NCBI GenBank assembly: GCA_963824345.1
Contig: CAWGOZ010000013.1
Location: 1-64,000 of the forward strand
From: Palsa-89 sp963824345
GTDB taxonomy: Bacteria; Acidobacteriota; Terriglobia; Bryobacterales; Bryobacteraceae
Reading direction: 5' to 3'
DNA length: 64,000 nt
The notes under the pieces are model-generated. The model ran no database searches, had not been told where the DNA came from, and was given only the letters and a program-made list of their open reading frames with translations. A program made the position numbers and the translations under genes. Positions within the stretch are counted from its first letter, which is position 1. Each line of letters starts with the position of its first letter. Below, in pieces: positions 35,352 through 43,258 of the stretch.

Positions 35352-35827
35352 CAGCGGCTCCGCTGGGGTTGCGCCACAGCGGTGAGTTCTTTTGCGCGCA
35401 GCGCCTGGCAATGCGAGCAGTAGCCGCCCACCTCGGTGCGCGCCAGTACGATCTCAAATCCGAAGTGGCTCTCGATCTGCTCCCGCATCTTCTGCAGCAG
35501 ATCGCCGAAAAACTCCTCGATCTTTCCACAGCGCAGGCAAATGACGTGCGCATGTTCCTGCTTCAGGCGCGTTTCGTAATAGTGCTGGTCGCCCTCGTGA
35601 TGCATCAGGTCCAGTTCGTCCACCAGGCCGCCCGCCTTCAGCAGCTTGAGCGTGCGGTAAACCGTCACCCGGTTCAGCTTGGGGTCTTTCTCCCGCGCCA
35701 GCTTGAACAGACAATCGGCATCCAGGTGCTGGCCCGATTGATCGATGAGATCCAACAGAATTTGGCGCTGCCGCGTCAGCCGCACGCCCCGTTGTTTGAG
35801 AGAATCTCGGATGCCGGAAGTTGCCAC
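35351..35827 (-). CDS. Fur-family transcriptional regulator
   Basis: A 158-residue regulator. The N-terminal winged helix (RLTRQRQILLDLIDQSGQHLDADCLF, then NRVTVYRTLKLLKAGGLV) and the metal region (HHEGDQHYYETRLKQEHAHVICLRCGKIEEF, later GYCSHCQ) match the Fur/PerR/Zur group; two C-x-x-C motifs make a structural zinc site. Whether it senses iron, zinc or peroxide cannot be read. Its stop codon overlaps the start of the phosphatase gene, an unusual partner. Confidence 0.9.
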   Translation of the reverse strand: MATSGIRDSLKQRGVRLTRQRQILLDLIDQSGQHLDADCLFKLAREKDPKLNRVTVYRTLKLLKAGGLVDELDLMHHEGDQHYYETRLKQEHAHVICLRCGKIEEFFGDLLQKMREQIESHFGFEIVLARTEVGGYCSHCQALRAKELTAVAQPQRSR

Positions 35828-35911
35828 GGAAGGTCTCGAATGACCAGAGTAGCAAAACGCATCAGATAGCGACGCCGGCTAGAGGCGTTATTCCCTTTGG
35901 TTGTCCCGGCT

Positions 35912-36295
35912 CTAATTGATTTCCTTGGTAGCTCGATTGATGCTGCGAATCACCAGGCGGCGCGGATCGAGCAGGTGCTGCGGCTTGAAGTGGCGGGCCG
36001 ACCATCGGCAGCCCGCGTCAAATTCGATCCCAAGAAAATAGCCGATCTCCCGATACACGCAATAGCGCACCTTGCCAAGGAGCTCGCCTTTGGGATAGCT
36101 AATGCTGAGATCGGTTTGCAGGGGGATGGCCTGGTCGAATTGGAGACACGCGCCGGAAAGCGAAATATCCTCCAGGTTAGCGACGCCTTTGTGTATGCGC
36201 CCGGACTTGTCCTTCCATTGGACGTCCACGATATCCGCACACAACATCCGTGGCTCTATACGCCTGTCGAGCATATACTTCTTATCGGCGAGCAA
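35912..36295 (-). CDS. PilZ-domain protein
   Basis: A 127-residue protein. DRRIEPR near the N-terminus is the R-x-x-x-R c-di-GMP motif, and LEDISLSGACLQF is the D-x-S-x-x-G motif of PilZ domains. YREIGYFLGIEFD ends the domain. It probably binds c-di-GMP as a small effector. ATG 36295 or ATG 36274 may start it. It is divergent from the cytochrome oxidase operon. Confidence 0.82.
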   Translation of the reverse strand: MLADKKYMLDRRIEPRMLCADIVDVQWKDKSGRIHKGVANLEDISLSGACLQFDQAIPLQTDLSISYPKGELLGKVRYCVYREIGYFLGIEFDAGCRWSARHFKPQHLLDPRRLVIRSINRATKEIN

Positions 36296-36429
36296 AACGG
36301 TAATGTTTATGACAGGACCGCTTCCAAAATAGCCCTATCAAGGCAGTAAGGCCCTAACCTCTGTACCGTAAGCGTATCATGCTGAGCCCGTTAAGTACTA
36401 GCCCTTTGCCCGATACCGCACCAGCGTCA

Positions 36430-36505
36430 GTGACCGGTCTGTGACACCGGCCGACCTTTTCGCCGCGCTCCGTCTCTTGACCGTCGCTACGCTCGATAGT
36501 AGACT
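36430..36505 (+). promoter_or_regulatory. Promoter of the cytochrome oxidase operon with GTGAC direct repeat
   Basis: TTGACC (36477-36482), 17 bp, TAGACT (36500-36505) is a good sigma-70-type pair, ending 15 bp before the first possible GTG of ctaC. Upstream, GTGAC at 36430 and 36441 forms a direct repeat with an 11-bp period, and GACCGGTC (36432-36439) is a palindrome inside it. The spacing suits a response regulator of the OmpR type binding one helix face; that is inference. Confidence 0.6.
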
Positions 36506-36520
36506 GAGGCTTCCATCCCC

Positions 36521-37429
36521 GTGGGGTCTCCGTTCAGTCCTCATTCCGTGCAGACACAGTCGATCGCGGCCGTGTTTCATCTCGTCCTGGTGATCGCCTC
36601 AGTAGTTTTTCTAGTGGTCGCGGCGGGTGTCATCTATAGTTGCGTTCGCTACCAGGGGCGGGGCGTCACGGCGTCCGATCCCCGGCCGATCTTTGGATCG
36701 CGAAACTTGGAAATTCTGTGGACGGTGGTTCCGCTCGCGATCGTGATCACCCTTTTCGTCGTCACGGTACGCGCCATGGTCTTGATCGACGCCCCGCAGA
36801 ACGCCGGTCAGACGGCTGACCTGACCATCACCGGCCATCAGTGGTGGTGGGACGCGCGCTATCCCAACGGCGCTGTGGCCACTGGCGACATTCACATTCC
36901 GGCCGGACGGCGGCTGCTGGTTCGGCTCGAATCGGCCGACGTGATTCATGACTTTTGGGCGCCCGAGCTGGCCCGAAAGATGGATGCCGTTCCGGGCCGC
37001 CCAAGCTACCTCTGGCTGGAAGCGGACACTCCGGGCGCCTACAGCGGAGCGTGCTCGGAATTCTGCGGCGCGCAGCATGCCTGGATGCGATTTCGCGTGG
37101 TCGCCGAACCGGAGGCCGATTTTCAGGCTTGGCTCCAGCGCCAGATTCAATCACCGCCTGAACCAACCGGAGTTGCCGCGGAGGGTGCGCGCCTGTTCCG
37201 TTCGAAAAAATGCGCGGACTGTCACGCTTTCGGACAGAAGGGTCCGGATCTCACGCACCTGGCGACGCGCGCGCTTCTCGGCGCAGGCATTTCCCCGAAC
37301 ACGCCCCAGACCCTGGCGCTTTGGCTCACCAATCCGCAGGCCGCCAAACCCGGCAATCGGATGCCGGACACTCCGCTATCGCCACCCGAAGCGCAAGCCT
37401 TGCTGGCTTACCTGGAGAGCCTGCGGTGA
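36521..37429 (+). CDS. ctaC: Cytochrome c oxidase subunit II with fused cytochrome c domain (caa3 type)
   Basis: About 302 residues. Two N-terminal membrane segments (about 15-37 and 65-87) are followed by a cupredoxin domain: GHQWWWDARYP, then CSEFCGAQHAWMRF, the CuA site with two cysteines, glutamate, histidine and methionine. The C-terminal domain has CADCH (heme c attachment) and GNRMPDT with the axial methionine. It receives electrons from cytochrome c or a quinol-linked donor. The start is GTG 36521 or GTG 36548; the latter leaves a longer leader after the predicted promoter. The stop overlaps ctaD (GTGA). Confidence 0.93.
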   Translation: MGSPFSPHSVQTQSIAAVFHLVLVIASVVFLVVAAGVIYSCVRYQGRGVTASDPRPIFGSRNLEILWTVVPLAIVITLFVVTVRAMVLIDAPQNAGQTADLTITGHQWWWDARYPNGAVATGDIHIPAGRRLLVRLESADVIHDFWAPELARKMDAVPGRPSYLWLEADTPGAYSGACSEFCGAQHAWMRFRVVAEPEADFQAWLQRQIQSPPEPTGVAAEGARLFRSKKCADCHAFGQKGPDLTHLATRALLGAGISPNTPQTLALWLTNPQAAKPGNRMPDTPLSPPEAQALLAYLESLR

Positions 37430-39015
37430 CGGCCTGGCTGTGCGCGATCGATCACAAGCGAGTCGGCATACTCTACATGCTGTCGGCTTTGTTGTTCTTC
37501 CTGGCCGGCGGCCTGGAAGCCATGGTCATGCGCGCCCAGCTGGCCGCACCGAACCTGAAGCTGATCGCGCCCGAAGTCTACAATCAGATGTTCACCATGC
37601 ACGGCACCACCATGATCTTCCTGGTGGCGATGCCGGTGCTCACCGGATTCGCCGTTTACCTGACGCCGTTGATGATCGGAGCCAACGACACCGCGCTGCC
37701 CCGGTTGGGTGCGCTTAGCTTTTGGCTGCAGCTTTTTGGCGGCGTACTGCTGTACATCAGTTTCGCCTCCGGAAACGCGCCGGATGCCGGTTGGTTTAGC
37801 TACGCACCGCTCAGCGAGAAGCCCTTTTCGAGCGGCCCCGGCCTGGACTATTGGGCGCTGGCATTGCTGCTGATCACGGGCGGCACCCTCGGATCGGCCA
37901 TCAACCTCATCGTGACCATCGCCACCGAGCGCGCGCCGGGCATGACCATGCGCCTGGTCCCGTTGTTTGTCTGGTCCACTTTCATCGCCTCGATCATGAT
38001 CGTTTTTGCGCTGCCGGCGCTGGCGGCGTCGCTCGTCCTGTTGCTGAGCGATCGGCTGCTGCATGCCCGCTTCTTCGACCCCGCGCAGGGCGGTGCACCC
38101 CTGCTGTGGCAACACTATTTTTGGATTTTCGGTCACCCCGAAGTCTATATCGTCGTGCTGCCGGCTTTCGGGATGATCTCGGAAATCATTCCGGTCTTTT
38201 CGCGCAAGCCAATCTTTGGTTATCCGTTCATGGCGACGTCCACGGTCGCGATCGCGTTCTTAAGCTACGGCGTCTGGGTGCATCACATGTTTGCGGTGGC
38301 GCTGGGCCGTAATTTCCTGGCCGCATTTGCAGCCGCCAGCATGCTCATCGCGGTGCCAACCGGCACCAAGATCTTCAGTTGGATCGCCACCATGTGGGGC
38401 GGAGCCATCCGGTTCACTACCGCCATGCTCTTTGCGGTGGCCTTCCTGTTGGAATTCACCATCGGCGGGCTGAGCGGCGTAGCGTTTGCCACTGTGCCGC
38501 TGGACTGGCAGCTGACCGACACTTACTTCGTGGTCGCGCATATTCACTATGTGCTCTTCGGAGGTACGGTCTTCGCGCTGCTCGCCGGCGTTCACTATTG
38601 GTTCCCCAAGTTGAGCGGGCGCCTGCTCGACGAAACGCTGGGCCGCTGGAGCTTTTGGCTGATCGTGCTCGGCTTCAACGCGGCCTTCTTCGTCCAACAT
38701 TTTCTTGGATTGCTGGGCATGACGCGCCGCGTGTACACGTATCCCAATCTCCCGTGGTTCGGCGCTCTGAACTTAATTTCCACCATCGGAGCCGCCATTC
38801 TCGTATTCGGCATTCTGCTGTTCTGCGCGAATGTCGCCATGAATCTCTTTTTCGGAACCGTGGCCGGCGACGATCCGTGGAATGCCTGGACGCTGGAATG
38901 GGCCGCGGCGTCGCCGCCATCGATCCGGAATTTCGCCGAGGTTCCCACCGTGCGCAGCCGAAGGCCGCTGTGGGACCGGAAGCATCCCGAGGCTCCGGAT
39001 TGGATGAGCGTATGA
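37426..39015 (+). CDS. ctaD: Cytochrome c oxidase subunit I
   Basis: A 529-residue heme-copper oxidase subunit with 12 membrane segments. It begins at GTG 37426 (overlapping the ctaC stop) with AWLCAIDHKRVGILYM. Motifs include MFTMHGTTMIFL (heme a ligand), WQHYFWIFGHPEVYIVVLPAFGM (CuB histidine with its crosslinked tyrosine in HPEVY), WVHHMF (two CuB histidines), and YFVVAHIHYVLFGG (heme a3 and a ligands). It reduces oxygen and pumps protons. It overlaps the next gene by ATGA. Confidence 0.95.
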   Translation: MTAWLCAIDHKRVGILYMLSALLFFLAGGLEAMVMRAQLAAPNLKLIAPEVYNQMFTMHGTTMIFLVAMPVLTGFAVYLTPLMIGANDTALPRLGALSFWLQLFGGVLLYISFASGNAPDAGWFSYAPLSEKPFSSGPGLDYWALALLLITGGTLGSAINLIVTIATERAPGMTMRLVPLFVWSTFIASIMIVFALPALAASLVLLLSDRLLHARFFDPAQGGAPLLWQHYFWIFGHPEVYIVVLPAFGMISEIIPVFSRKPIFGYPFMATSTVAIAFLSYGVWVHHMFAVALGRNFLAAFAAASMLIAVPTGTKIFSWIATMWGGAIRFTTAMLFAVAFLLEFTIGGLSGVAFATVPLDWQLTDTYFVVAHIHYVLFGGTVFALLAGVHYWFPKLSGRLLDETLGRWSFWLIVLGFNAAFFVQHFLGLLGMTRRVYTYPNLPWFGALNLISTIGAAILVFGILLFCANVAMNLFFGTVAGDDPWNAWTLEWAAASPPSIRNFAEVPTVRSRRPLWDRKHPEAPDWMSV

Positions 39016-39401
39016 CCCGGCGCGCCCAACTCGGCATGCGGATGTTTCTGATCTCGGAAGCCGTGTTTTTCCTCTTGCTGATCCTGGCGTGCGTATATCT
39101 CCGCGCTCTACCCGTCTTGGGCAGCGTTTCCGGATGGGTGCTCACCGCGTTGCTGGTTGCCGGCAGCATTTGCGTTTGGCGAGGATGGCGCTGGGCCGCG
39201 CTGGCGCTGGGCGCCGCTTTCATCGTGGGTCTGATTGGAACCGGATTCTCCTTGCTGACTGCCGTTCACGGACTGTTCGTTTTCGCGGGAATCATCTCGA
39301 TCGCGGCCGTGCCCGTCTCTGCGCTCCGAACCGTCGCGCTGTACTGGTATTTCTTCACGGCCGTCTGGCTGGTCATCTTTGTTGTAGCGAGTCACGCATG
39401 A
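39012..39401 (+). CDS. Truncated cytochrome c oxidase subunit III-like protein
   Basis: A 129-residue membrane protein with four hydrophobic segments. LGMRMFLISEAVFFLLLILACVYLRAL at the start and TAVHGLFVFAGIISI and ALYWYFFTAVWLVIF at the end match the beginning and end of subunit III. Family members have about 190-260 residues and 5-7 segments, so the middle is reduced. It overlaps ctaD (ATGA) and ctaG (ATGA), a tightly coupled operon. Confidence 0.82.
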   Translation: MTRRAQLGMRMFLISEAVFFLLLILACVYLRALPVLGSVSGWVLTALLVAGSICVWRGWRWAALALGAAFIVGLIGTGFSLLTAVHGLFVFAGIISIAAVPVSALRTVALYWYFFTAVWLVIFVVASHA

Positions 39402-40120
39402 ACACTTGGGATTGGGAGCCTTCCGTCATCGCCGGCTGCGCTGCTCTAGCCATCGTGTATACCGCTCTAGTACGCAGGCACGGCTTCCATCGCGCGCCTT
39501 ACTTTTTCGCCGGCGTACTTCTCCTTTTGCTGGACCTGGTTTCGCCCCTCGACGCGCTCGCCGATCAATACCTCTTCAGTGCGCATGTGCTCCAGCACCT
39601 CCTTCTCGCGCTGGTGATTCCTCCACTGCTGCTGCTCGGCACACCGGCCTTCGATCTCGGGCGGCTCAACAAATTGGAACGCGCTATCGGACAGCCGCCC
39701 GTCTCCTGGCTGCTTGGCGTGGGCGTGATGCTGGCCTGGCACATTCCGGCATTGTTTAATACCGCGCTCGCAAACGACGGCCTGCACATCGTTCAGCACC
39801 TCAGCTTCCTCATCACCGGCACAATCTTTTGGTGGCCCATTCTCGCGCCGCTTGAAAGCCGGCGTTTGCCGGCCCTTTCAGCGATCGCATATTTGTTCAG
39901 CGCTTGCGTGTGCTGCAGCCTGCTCGGCGCGTTCCTGACGTTCGCCCCGGCCGGGCTTTACCCCGCGTACCTGAATCCCCGGGCGCGCCTCTGGGGGCTC
40001 GATCCCGCCAGCGATCAGCAACTGGGCGGAATGCTGATGTGGGTGCCGGGCTGCTTCGTGTATCTGGCCGGAATTCTTTGGACAGTGACGCGCTGGTACA
40101 GCCAGGAAGTCAGCGCGTGA
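39398..40120 (+). CDS. ctaG: Cytochrome c oxidase assembly protein, CtaG (caa3 type)
   Basis: A 240-residue membrane protein with about seven hydrophobic segments. Conserved histidines occur in FSAHVLQHLLLALVIPPLLLLG, LAWHIPALFN and GLHIVQHLSFLITGTIFWWPIL, the arrangement of the caa3 CtaG family that helps deliver copper to the oxidase. It overlaps the upstream gene (ATGA) and the small downstream gene (GTGA). Confidence 0.9.
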   Translation: MNTWDWEPSVIAGCAALAIVYTALVRRHGFHRAPYFFAGVLLLLLDLVSPLDALADQYLFSAHVLQHLLLALVIPPLLLLGTPAFDLGRLNKLERAIGQPPVSWLLGVGVMLAWHIPALFNTALANDGLHIVQHLSFLITGTIFWWPILAPLESRRLPALSAIAYLFSACVCCSLLGAFLTFAPAGLYPAYLNPRARLWGLDPASDQQLGGMLMWVPGCFVYLAGILWTVTRWYSQEVSA

Positions 40121-40275
40121 CCAGGCCGACAAGCTATGCTCCCATTGTGGTTGCTGCCGGCGCGATGCTCGCGCTATGGGGCGCGGCCTCCACATGGATG
40201 CTTTCCGCCGCTGGGTTGATCGCGATTGGTGTGGGCGCGGCCCGCTGGATAAAAGAAGCTCGACATGAAAACTGA
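40117..40275 (+). CDS. 52-residue membrane peptide in the oxidase operon
   Basis: GTG 40117 overlaps the ctaG stop by GTGA; the stop lies at 40275, inside ctaA. The translation (VTRPTSYAPIVVAAGAMLAL, WMLSAAGLIAIGVGAARWI) has two short hydrophobic segments and a basic tail. Small subunits of this kind occur in caa3 operons, but I cannot assign a family. The gene is too short for most predictors; overlapping starts on both sides support it. Confidence 0.65.
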   Translation: MTRPTSYAPIVVAAGAMLALWGAASTWMLSAAGLIAIGVGAARWIKEARHEN

Positions 40276-41074
40276 TAATCCCTGGCTGCATCGTTATGCC
40301 ATCTTCGTGGCGTCGCTCGCGCTCATCGCCATCGTTGCTGGCGCCATCTTCACCAGCCTGGCGCGGCCCATTGCCGCCACGCCCGCGGCGTCCATCAACC
40401 CGGCCTTCGAATTCTGGCACTCCATCATCGGCTCCGCGGCCGTGCTTCTCATGCTTGGGCTGGCTATCGGCGTTCGGTCCCAGCTTGCTTGGATCGGATT
40501 CGCCGCAGCCGTGCTGGATGCGGGCGCACACCGGCTTTCTCCCATCCTTCACGCCGTTTTGGCTCAAATCTTTTTTGGAGCGGTGGTTGGCGTGGCCCTG
40601 GCGACGTCGTCCGTCTGGAAGCGCGGCCCCGAGCCGATCCAGGACACCTGGCGTCCCTCGCTGCGATCCCTGGCTATAGTAGTCCCGGCGATTGTGCTGC
40701 TGCAAACCACGCTCGGCGCGTCGTACCGCTATCGAGCCCTGGGCGTCCTCTGGCACATCCTTAATGCCATGATTGTCCTGCTTCTGATCCTGATCCTGGC
40801 CGTTTTCCTCGTCCGGCAATTCCCGCAGCATCCCACGCTGCGACCATCCGCCGTCGCCTTGGGCGTCATCACCTCCATCCAGGTGATGCTCGGATTCGCC
40901 ACCTTCCTGATGCTCATCCTGTTTCCAGAGACCAGCCTGGCAGTGGTGATCACCGGCGTCCTGCACGTCGCCACGGGCGCTCTCACCTTCGGCGCCAGTA
41001 TAGTCTTGGCTCTGCTGATTCGATTGAACGCGCAGCCGTCCCCGGTCACTCACCGGTCAGTGACCGCTACGTGA
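40265..41074 (+). CDS. ctaA: Heme A synthase (COX15/CtaA family)
   Basis: A 269-residue protein with about eight hydrophobic segments. Histidines expected as heme ligands appear in EFWHSIIGSAAV, RLSPILHAVLAQIFFG, ALGVLWHILNAMI and GVLHVATGALTFG, matching the twofold pattern of CtaA. It converts heme O to heme A for the oxidase. No heme O synthase (CtaB) lies nearby, so that step must be encoded elsewhere. The start overlaps the small upstream gene by 11 bp. Confidence 0.87.
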   Translation: MKTDNPWLHRYAIFVASLALIAIVAGAIFTSLARPIAATPAASINPAFEFWHSIIGSAAVLLMLGLAIGVRSQLAWIGFAAAVLDAGAHRLSPILHAVLAQIFFGAVVGVALATSSVWKRGPEPIQDTWRPSLRSLAIVVPAIVLLQTTLGASYRYRALGVLWHILNAMIVLLLILILAVFLVRQFPQHPTLRPSAVALGVITSIQVMLGFATFLMLILFPETSLAVVITGVLHVATGALTFGASIVLALLIRLNAQPSPVTHRSVTAT

Positions 41075-41114
41075 CCTCGGCGGGGCTGGATTTTTCGCGC
41101 CGCTTTGATAGACT
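41044..41114 (+). promoter_or_regulatory. Second GTGAC-repeat promoter, before the paired membrane-protein genes
   Basis: GTGAC at 41060 and 41071 repeats with the same 11-bp period as at 36430. A perfect inverted repeat GGTCACT/AGTGACC spans 41044-41065. TAGACT (41109-41114) is identical to the -10 box before ctaC, but no good -35 is present 17 bp upstream, suggesting activator dependence. The element overlaps the last codons of ctaA. Confidence 0.5.
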
Positions 41115-41141
41115 GGATTTCGCCCCAGCCGGCCACACGAC

Positions 41142-41594
41142 GTGCTAATCGAGAATCCGTTAAATTCCTCCGCTCTGGCCTTCCCGATCCTTGAGTGCTT
41201 TCACATCGTTGGTTTCGCACTCTCCATAGGAACCGTCGCCATCGTCGATTTTTCCCTGCTGGGCGTGGGCATGCACCGCCAGACGCCCGCGCAGCTTGCC
41301 AAGGACACTTGGCTTTGGACGCTGGGCGGTTTGATCCTGATGCTTTTTTCGGGCCTGCTGCTGTTTTCATCCGACCCCGATATGTACTATCTCAACTGGC
41401 CGTTCCTGATCAAGATGGTCTTCTTTGTTTCAGCCGTCATTTTTCACTACACTGTTCATCGCAAGGCTGTCCAGTCCGACACTCCCTCGCCCCATGGAAA
41501 ACTGATCGCGTGCGTGTCGCTGCTGTTATGGAGCGGAGTAATTTTCGGTGGGATCTTTATCGGCTTCGTGTATCCGGGTCTGAGCTTAGGTTAG
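41142..41594 (+). CDS. Small membrane protein A1 (DUF6644-like)
   Basis: A 150-residue protein with four hydrophobic segments, GTG start. SSALAFPILECFHIVGFALSIGTVAIVDFSLLGVG at the start and FHYTVHRKA in the third loop are the recognisable features. It is clearly related to the protein at 42250-42702 (same FPI-x-ECFHI, SIG, VD-x-x-LLG and HRK pattern). The two histidines in or next to membrane segments could bind heme or metal; that is speculation. It is the first of four tandem genes behind the oxidase operon. Confidence 0.72.
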   Translation: MLIENPLNSSALAFPILECFHIVGFALSIGTVAIVDFSLLGVGMHRQTPAQLAKDTWLWTLGGLILMLFSGLLLFSSDPDMYYLNWPFLIKMVFFVSAVIFHYTVHRKAVQSDTPSPHGKLIACVSLLLWSGVIFGGIFIGFVYPGLSLG

Positions 41595-41601
41595 GCATCG
41601 C

Positions 41602-42234
41602 ATGCTTCTCTCATTCGTTCAATGGCTGCAATTCACCGGATTTTTCACGGAACTGCGCGGATCGGCCTACGTCTATCCGATCGTTCTGTCTCTGCACATG
41701 ATCGGCCTCGCGCTGTTCGGAGGGATGATCTTGATCACCGACCTGCGGCTGCTGGGCTTCGCCATGCGGAAGTGGCCGATCGCGGACGTAGTGAATCAAT
41801 TCCGCGTCCCTAAGCGCTGGGGCCTGCTGCTCACCGTCACCTGCGGCTTTTTAATGTTCGGCTCCAAAGCCGAAGAGTATTACTACAACGCGTTTTTTCG
41901 GACCAAGCTGATTCTGCTGGCGCTCGTGCTGGTGGAGGAGTTGGTGTTTTACCGCAGCGTCTATGCCAACCCGGCGGCGCTGGACCAGGCCCCCGCAATC
42001 CCGGGAACCGCGAAGCTGGCGGCGGTGGTTTCGCTGCTGCTTTGGATCTCCATTGCCTGCTGTGGACGCGGCATCGGCTACATCGAACCGCCGCTGGACA
42101 AGATTCACGCGCAACTGGCCCCAAGTCCCCGCCCTTTAGCGTCCCGCGCCCCCGCGTCCCGGGCCCTACCGAGCCGCGCCCTACCGAGCCGCGCCCTACC
42201 GAGCCGCGACCGTGAGGGAGCGGTCCCTGCCTGA
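41602..42234 (+). CDS. Small membrane protein B1 with REP-derived tail
   Basis: A 210-residue protein, four hydrophobic segments in the first about 165 residues. VQWLQFTGFF, SLHMIGLALFGGMILITDLRLLG, KWPIADVVNQFRVPKRWG and FGSKAEEYYYN are shared with the protein at 42722-43258. The last about 30 residues are not of membrane-protein type: they come from a 15-bp tandem repeat and a REP-like element, so the original stop was probably near 42125. It follows A1 by 7 bp. Confidence 0.72.
   Translation: MLLSFVQWLQFTGFFTELRGSAYVYPIVLSLHMIGLALFGGMILITDLRLLGFAMRKWPIADVVNQFRVPKRWGLLLTVTCGFLMFGSKAEEYYYNAFFRTKLILLALVLVEELVFYRSVYANPAALDQAPAIPGTAKLAAVVSLLLWISIACCGRGIGYIEPPLDKIHAQLAPSPRPLASRAPASRALPSRALPSRALPSRDREGAVPA
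42164..42230 (+). repeat. 15-bp tandem repeat (3 copies) joined to REP-like element
   Basis: ccctaccgagccgcg occurs three times without gaps (42164-42208). It is followed by cgaccgtgagggagcgg, which recurs at 50135-50151. Both occurrences encode DREGA at the C-terminus of otherwise unrelated proteins. This suggests a mobile or expanding palindromic element that entered gene ends. Confidence 0.75.
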
Positions 42235-42249
42235 GAGACTAATCCCCAT

Positions 42250-42702
42250 ATGTTGCTCATCCAATCCAACGCCATAGCCGACGCTCTCAACAGTTCCGAG
42301 TGGGTATTTCCGATCGCCGAATGTTTTCATATCACGGCGTTCGCGTGGTCCATCGGCATGATCGCGCTGGTCGATCTTCGTCTTCTCGGCTGGGGCCTCA
42401 AGCGCGAGACGGTTTCTGAAGTGGCCACAGCGACGGCGCCCTGGACCCTGCTGGGGTTGGCCGTGGTGCTGCTTTCCGGCCCGGTCCTGTTTCTGTCCGA
42501 TCCGCGCATGTACCTGCACAATCCTTCCTTCGTATTTAAAATGTACGCGCTCGCGATTGCGATTATTTTCAATTACACGATTCACCGCAAGGTCGCGCGG
42601 TCGGATAATGCGTCAGGAATCGTCCGCGCATTGACCGCCGTCGTTTCTCTGGCTTTGTGGGTCAGCGTTGTGTTCGGCGGGCTGTTTATCGCGTTCGCCT
42701 AA
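42250..42702 (+). CDS. Small membrane protein A2 (DUF6644-like)
   Basis: A 150-residue paralogue of the 41142-41594 product, same length and pattern: SSEWVFPIAECFHITAFAWSIGMIALVDLRLLGWG, DPRMYLHNPSF-FKMYALA, NYTIHRKVARSD. Four hydrophobic segments. It is followed after 19 bp by B2, as A1 is followed by B1, so the pair was duplicated as a unit. Confidence 0.72.
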   Translation: MLLIQSNAIADALNSSEWVFPIAECFHITAFAWSIGMIALVDLRLLGWGLKRETVSEVATATAPWTLLGLAVVLLSGPVLFLSDPRMYLHNPSFVFKMYALAIAIIFNYTIHRKVARSDNASGIVRALTAVVSLALWVSVVFGGLFIAFA

Positions 42703-42721
42703 GTAAAGCCGGGAGGCTCAG

Positions 42722-43258
42722 GTGTTCATTCTTTCTCTTTTCCAGTGGCTGCAAAGCACCGATATCATGACCTTCATCCGGGAGTCCGGTTTGACCTACC
42801 CGGTCATTATGAGCACGCACCTGGCTTGCATCGCCGTCTTCGGAGGCATGATCGTCATCACCGATCTCCGGCTGCTCGGCTGGGCCTTTCAGAATCGGCC
42901 GATCGCCGACGTGGTCAACGGATTGCGCTGGTGGAAGCGTCTTGGCTTCGTCGTCATGGCGACCATGGGTTTTCTGCTCTTCGGATCGAAGGCCGCCGAG
43001 TACGATCCGAATCCCTACTTCTGGACCAAAATGACGTTTCTGGCGCTGGTTGGCATACACGCGTTGATTTTTCGGCCCACCGTGTATAGCCATCCGGAGG
43101 ATTTGGACGCCTCTCCGATAATTCCCACGCGCGCCAAAGTGGCCGGAGCGCTTTCATTGATCCTGTGGGTCGGCGTTCTTTGCAACGGCCGATTAATCGG
43201 CTATTACGAGCCGCCTGCTCAAAAAGGCCGTGTTGTGGCCTCGGCCCCGGCTCAGTGA
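42722..43258 (+). CDS. Small membrane protein B2
   Basis: A 178-residue paralogue of B1: FQWLQSTDIMTF, STHLACIAVFGGMIVITDLRLLGWA, RPIADVVNGLRWWKRLG, FGSKAAEYDPNPYFWTKM and LIGYYEPPA are shared. GTG start with a GGGAGG ribosome site. Four hydrophobic segments. The stop overlaps the convergent BNR-type gene by 7 bp. The function is unknown; position next to the oxidase suggests a respiratory or redox role. Confidence 0.72.
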   Translation: MFILSLFQWLQSTDIMTFIRESGLTYPVIMSTHLACIAVFGGMIVITDLRLLGWAFQNRPIADVVNGLRWWKRLGFVVMATMGFLLFGSKAAEYDPNPYFWTKMTFLALVGIHALIFRPTVYSHPEDLDASPIIPTRAKVAGALSLILWVGVLCNGRLIGYYEPPAQKGRVVASAPAQ

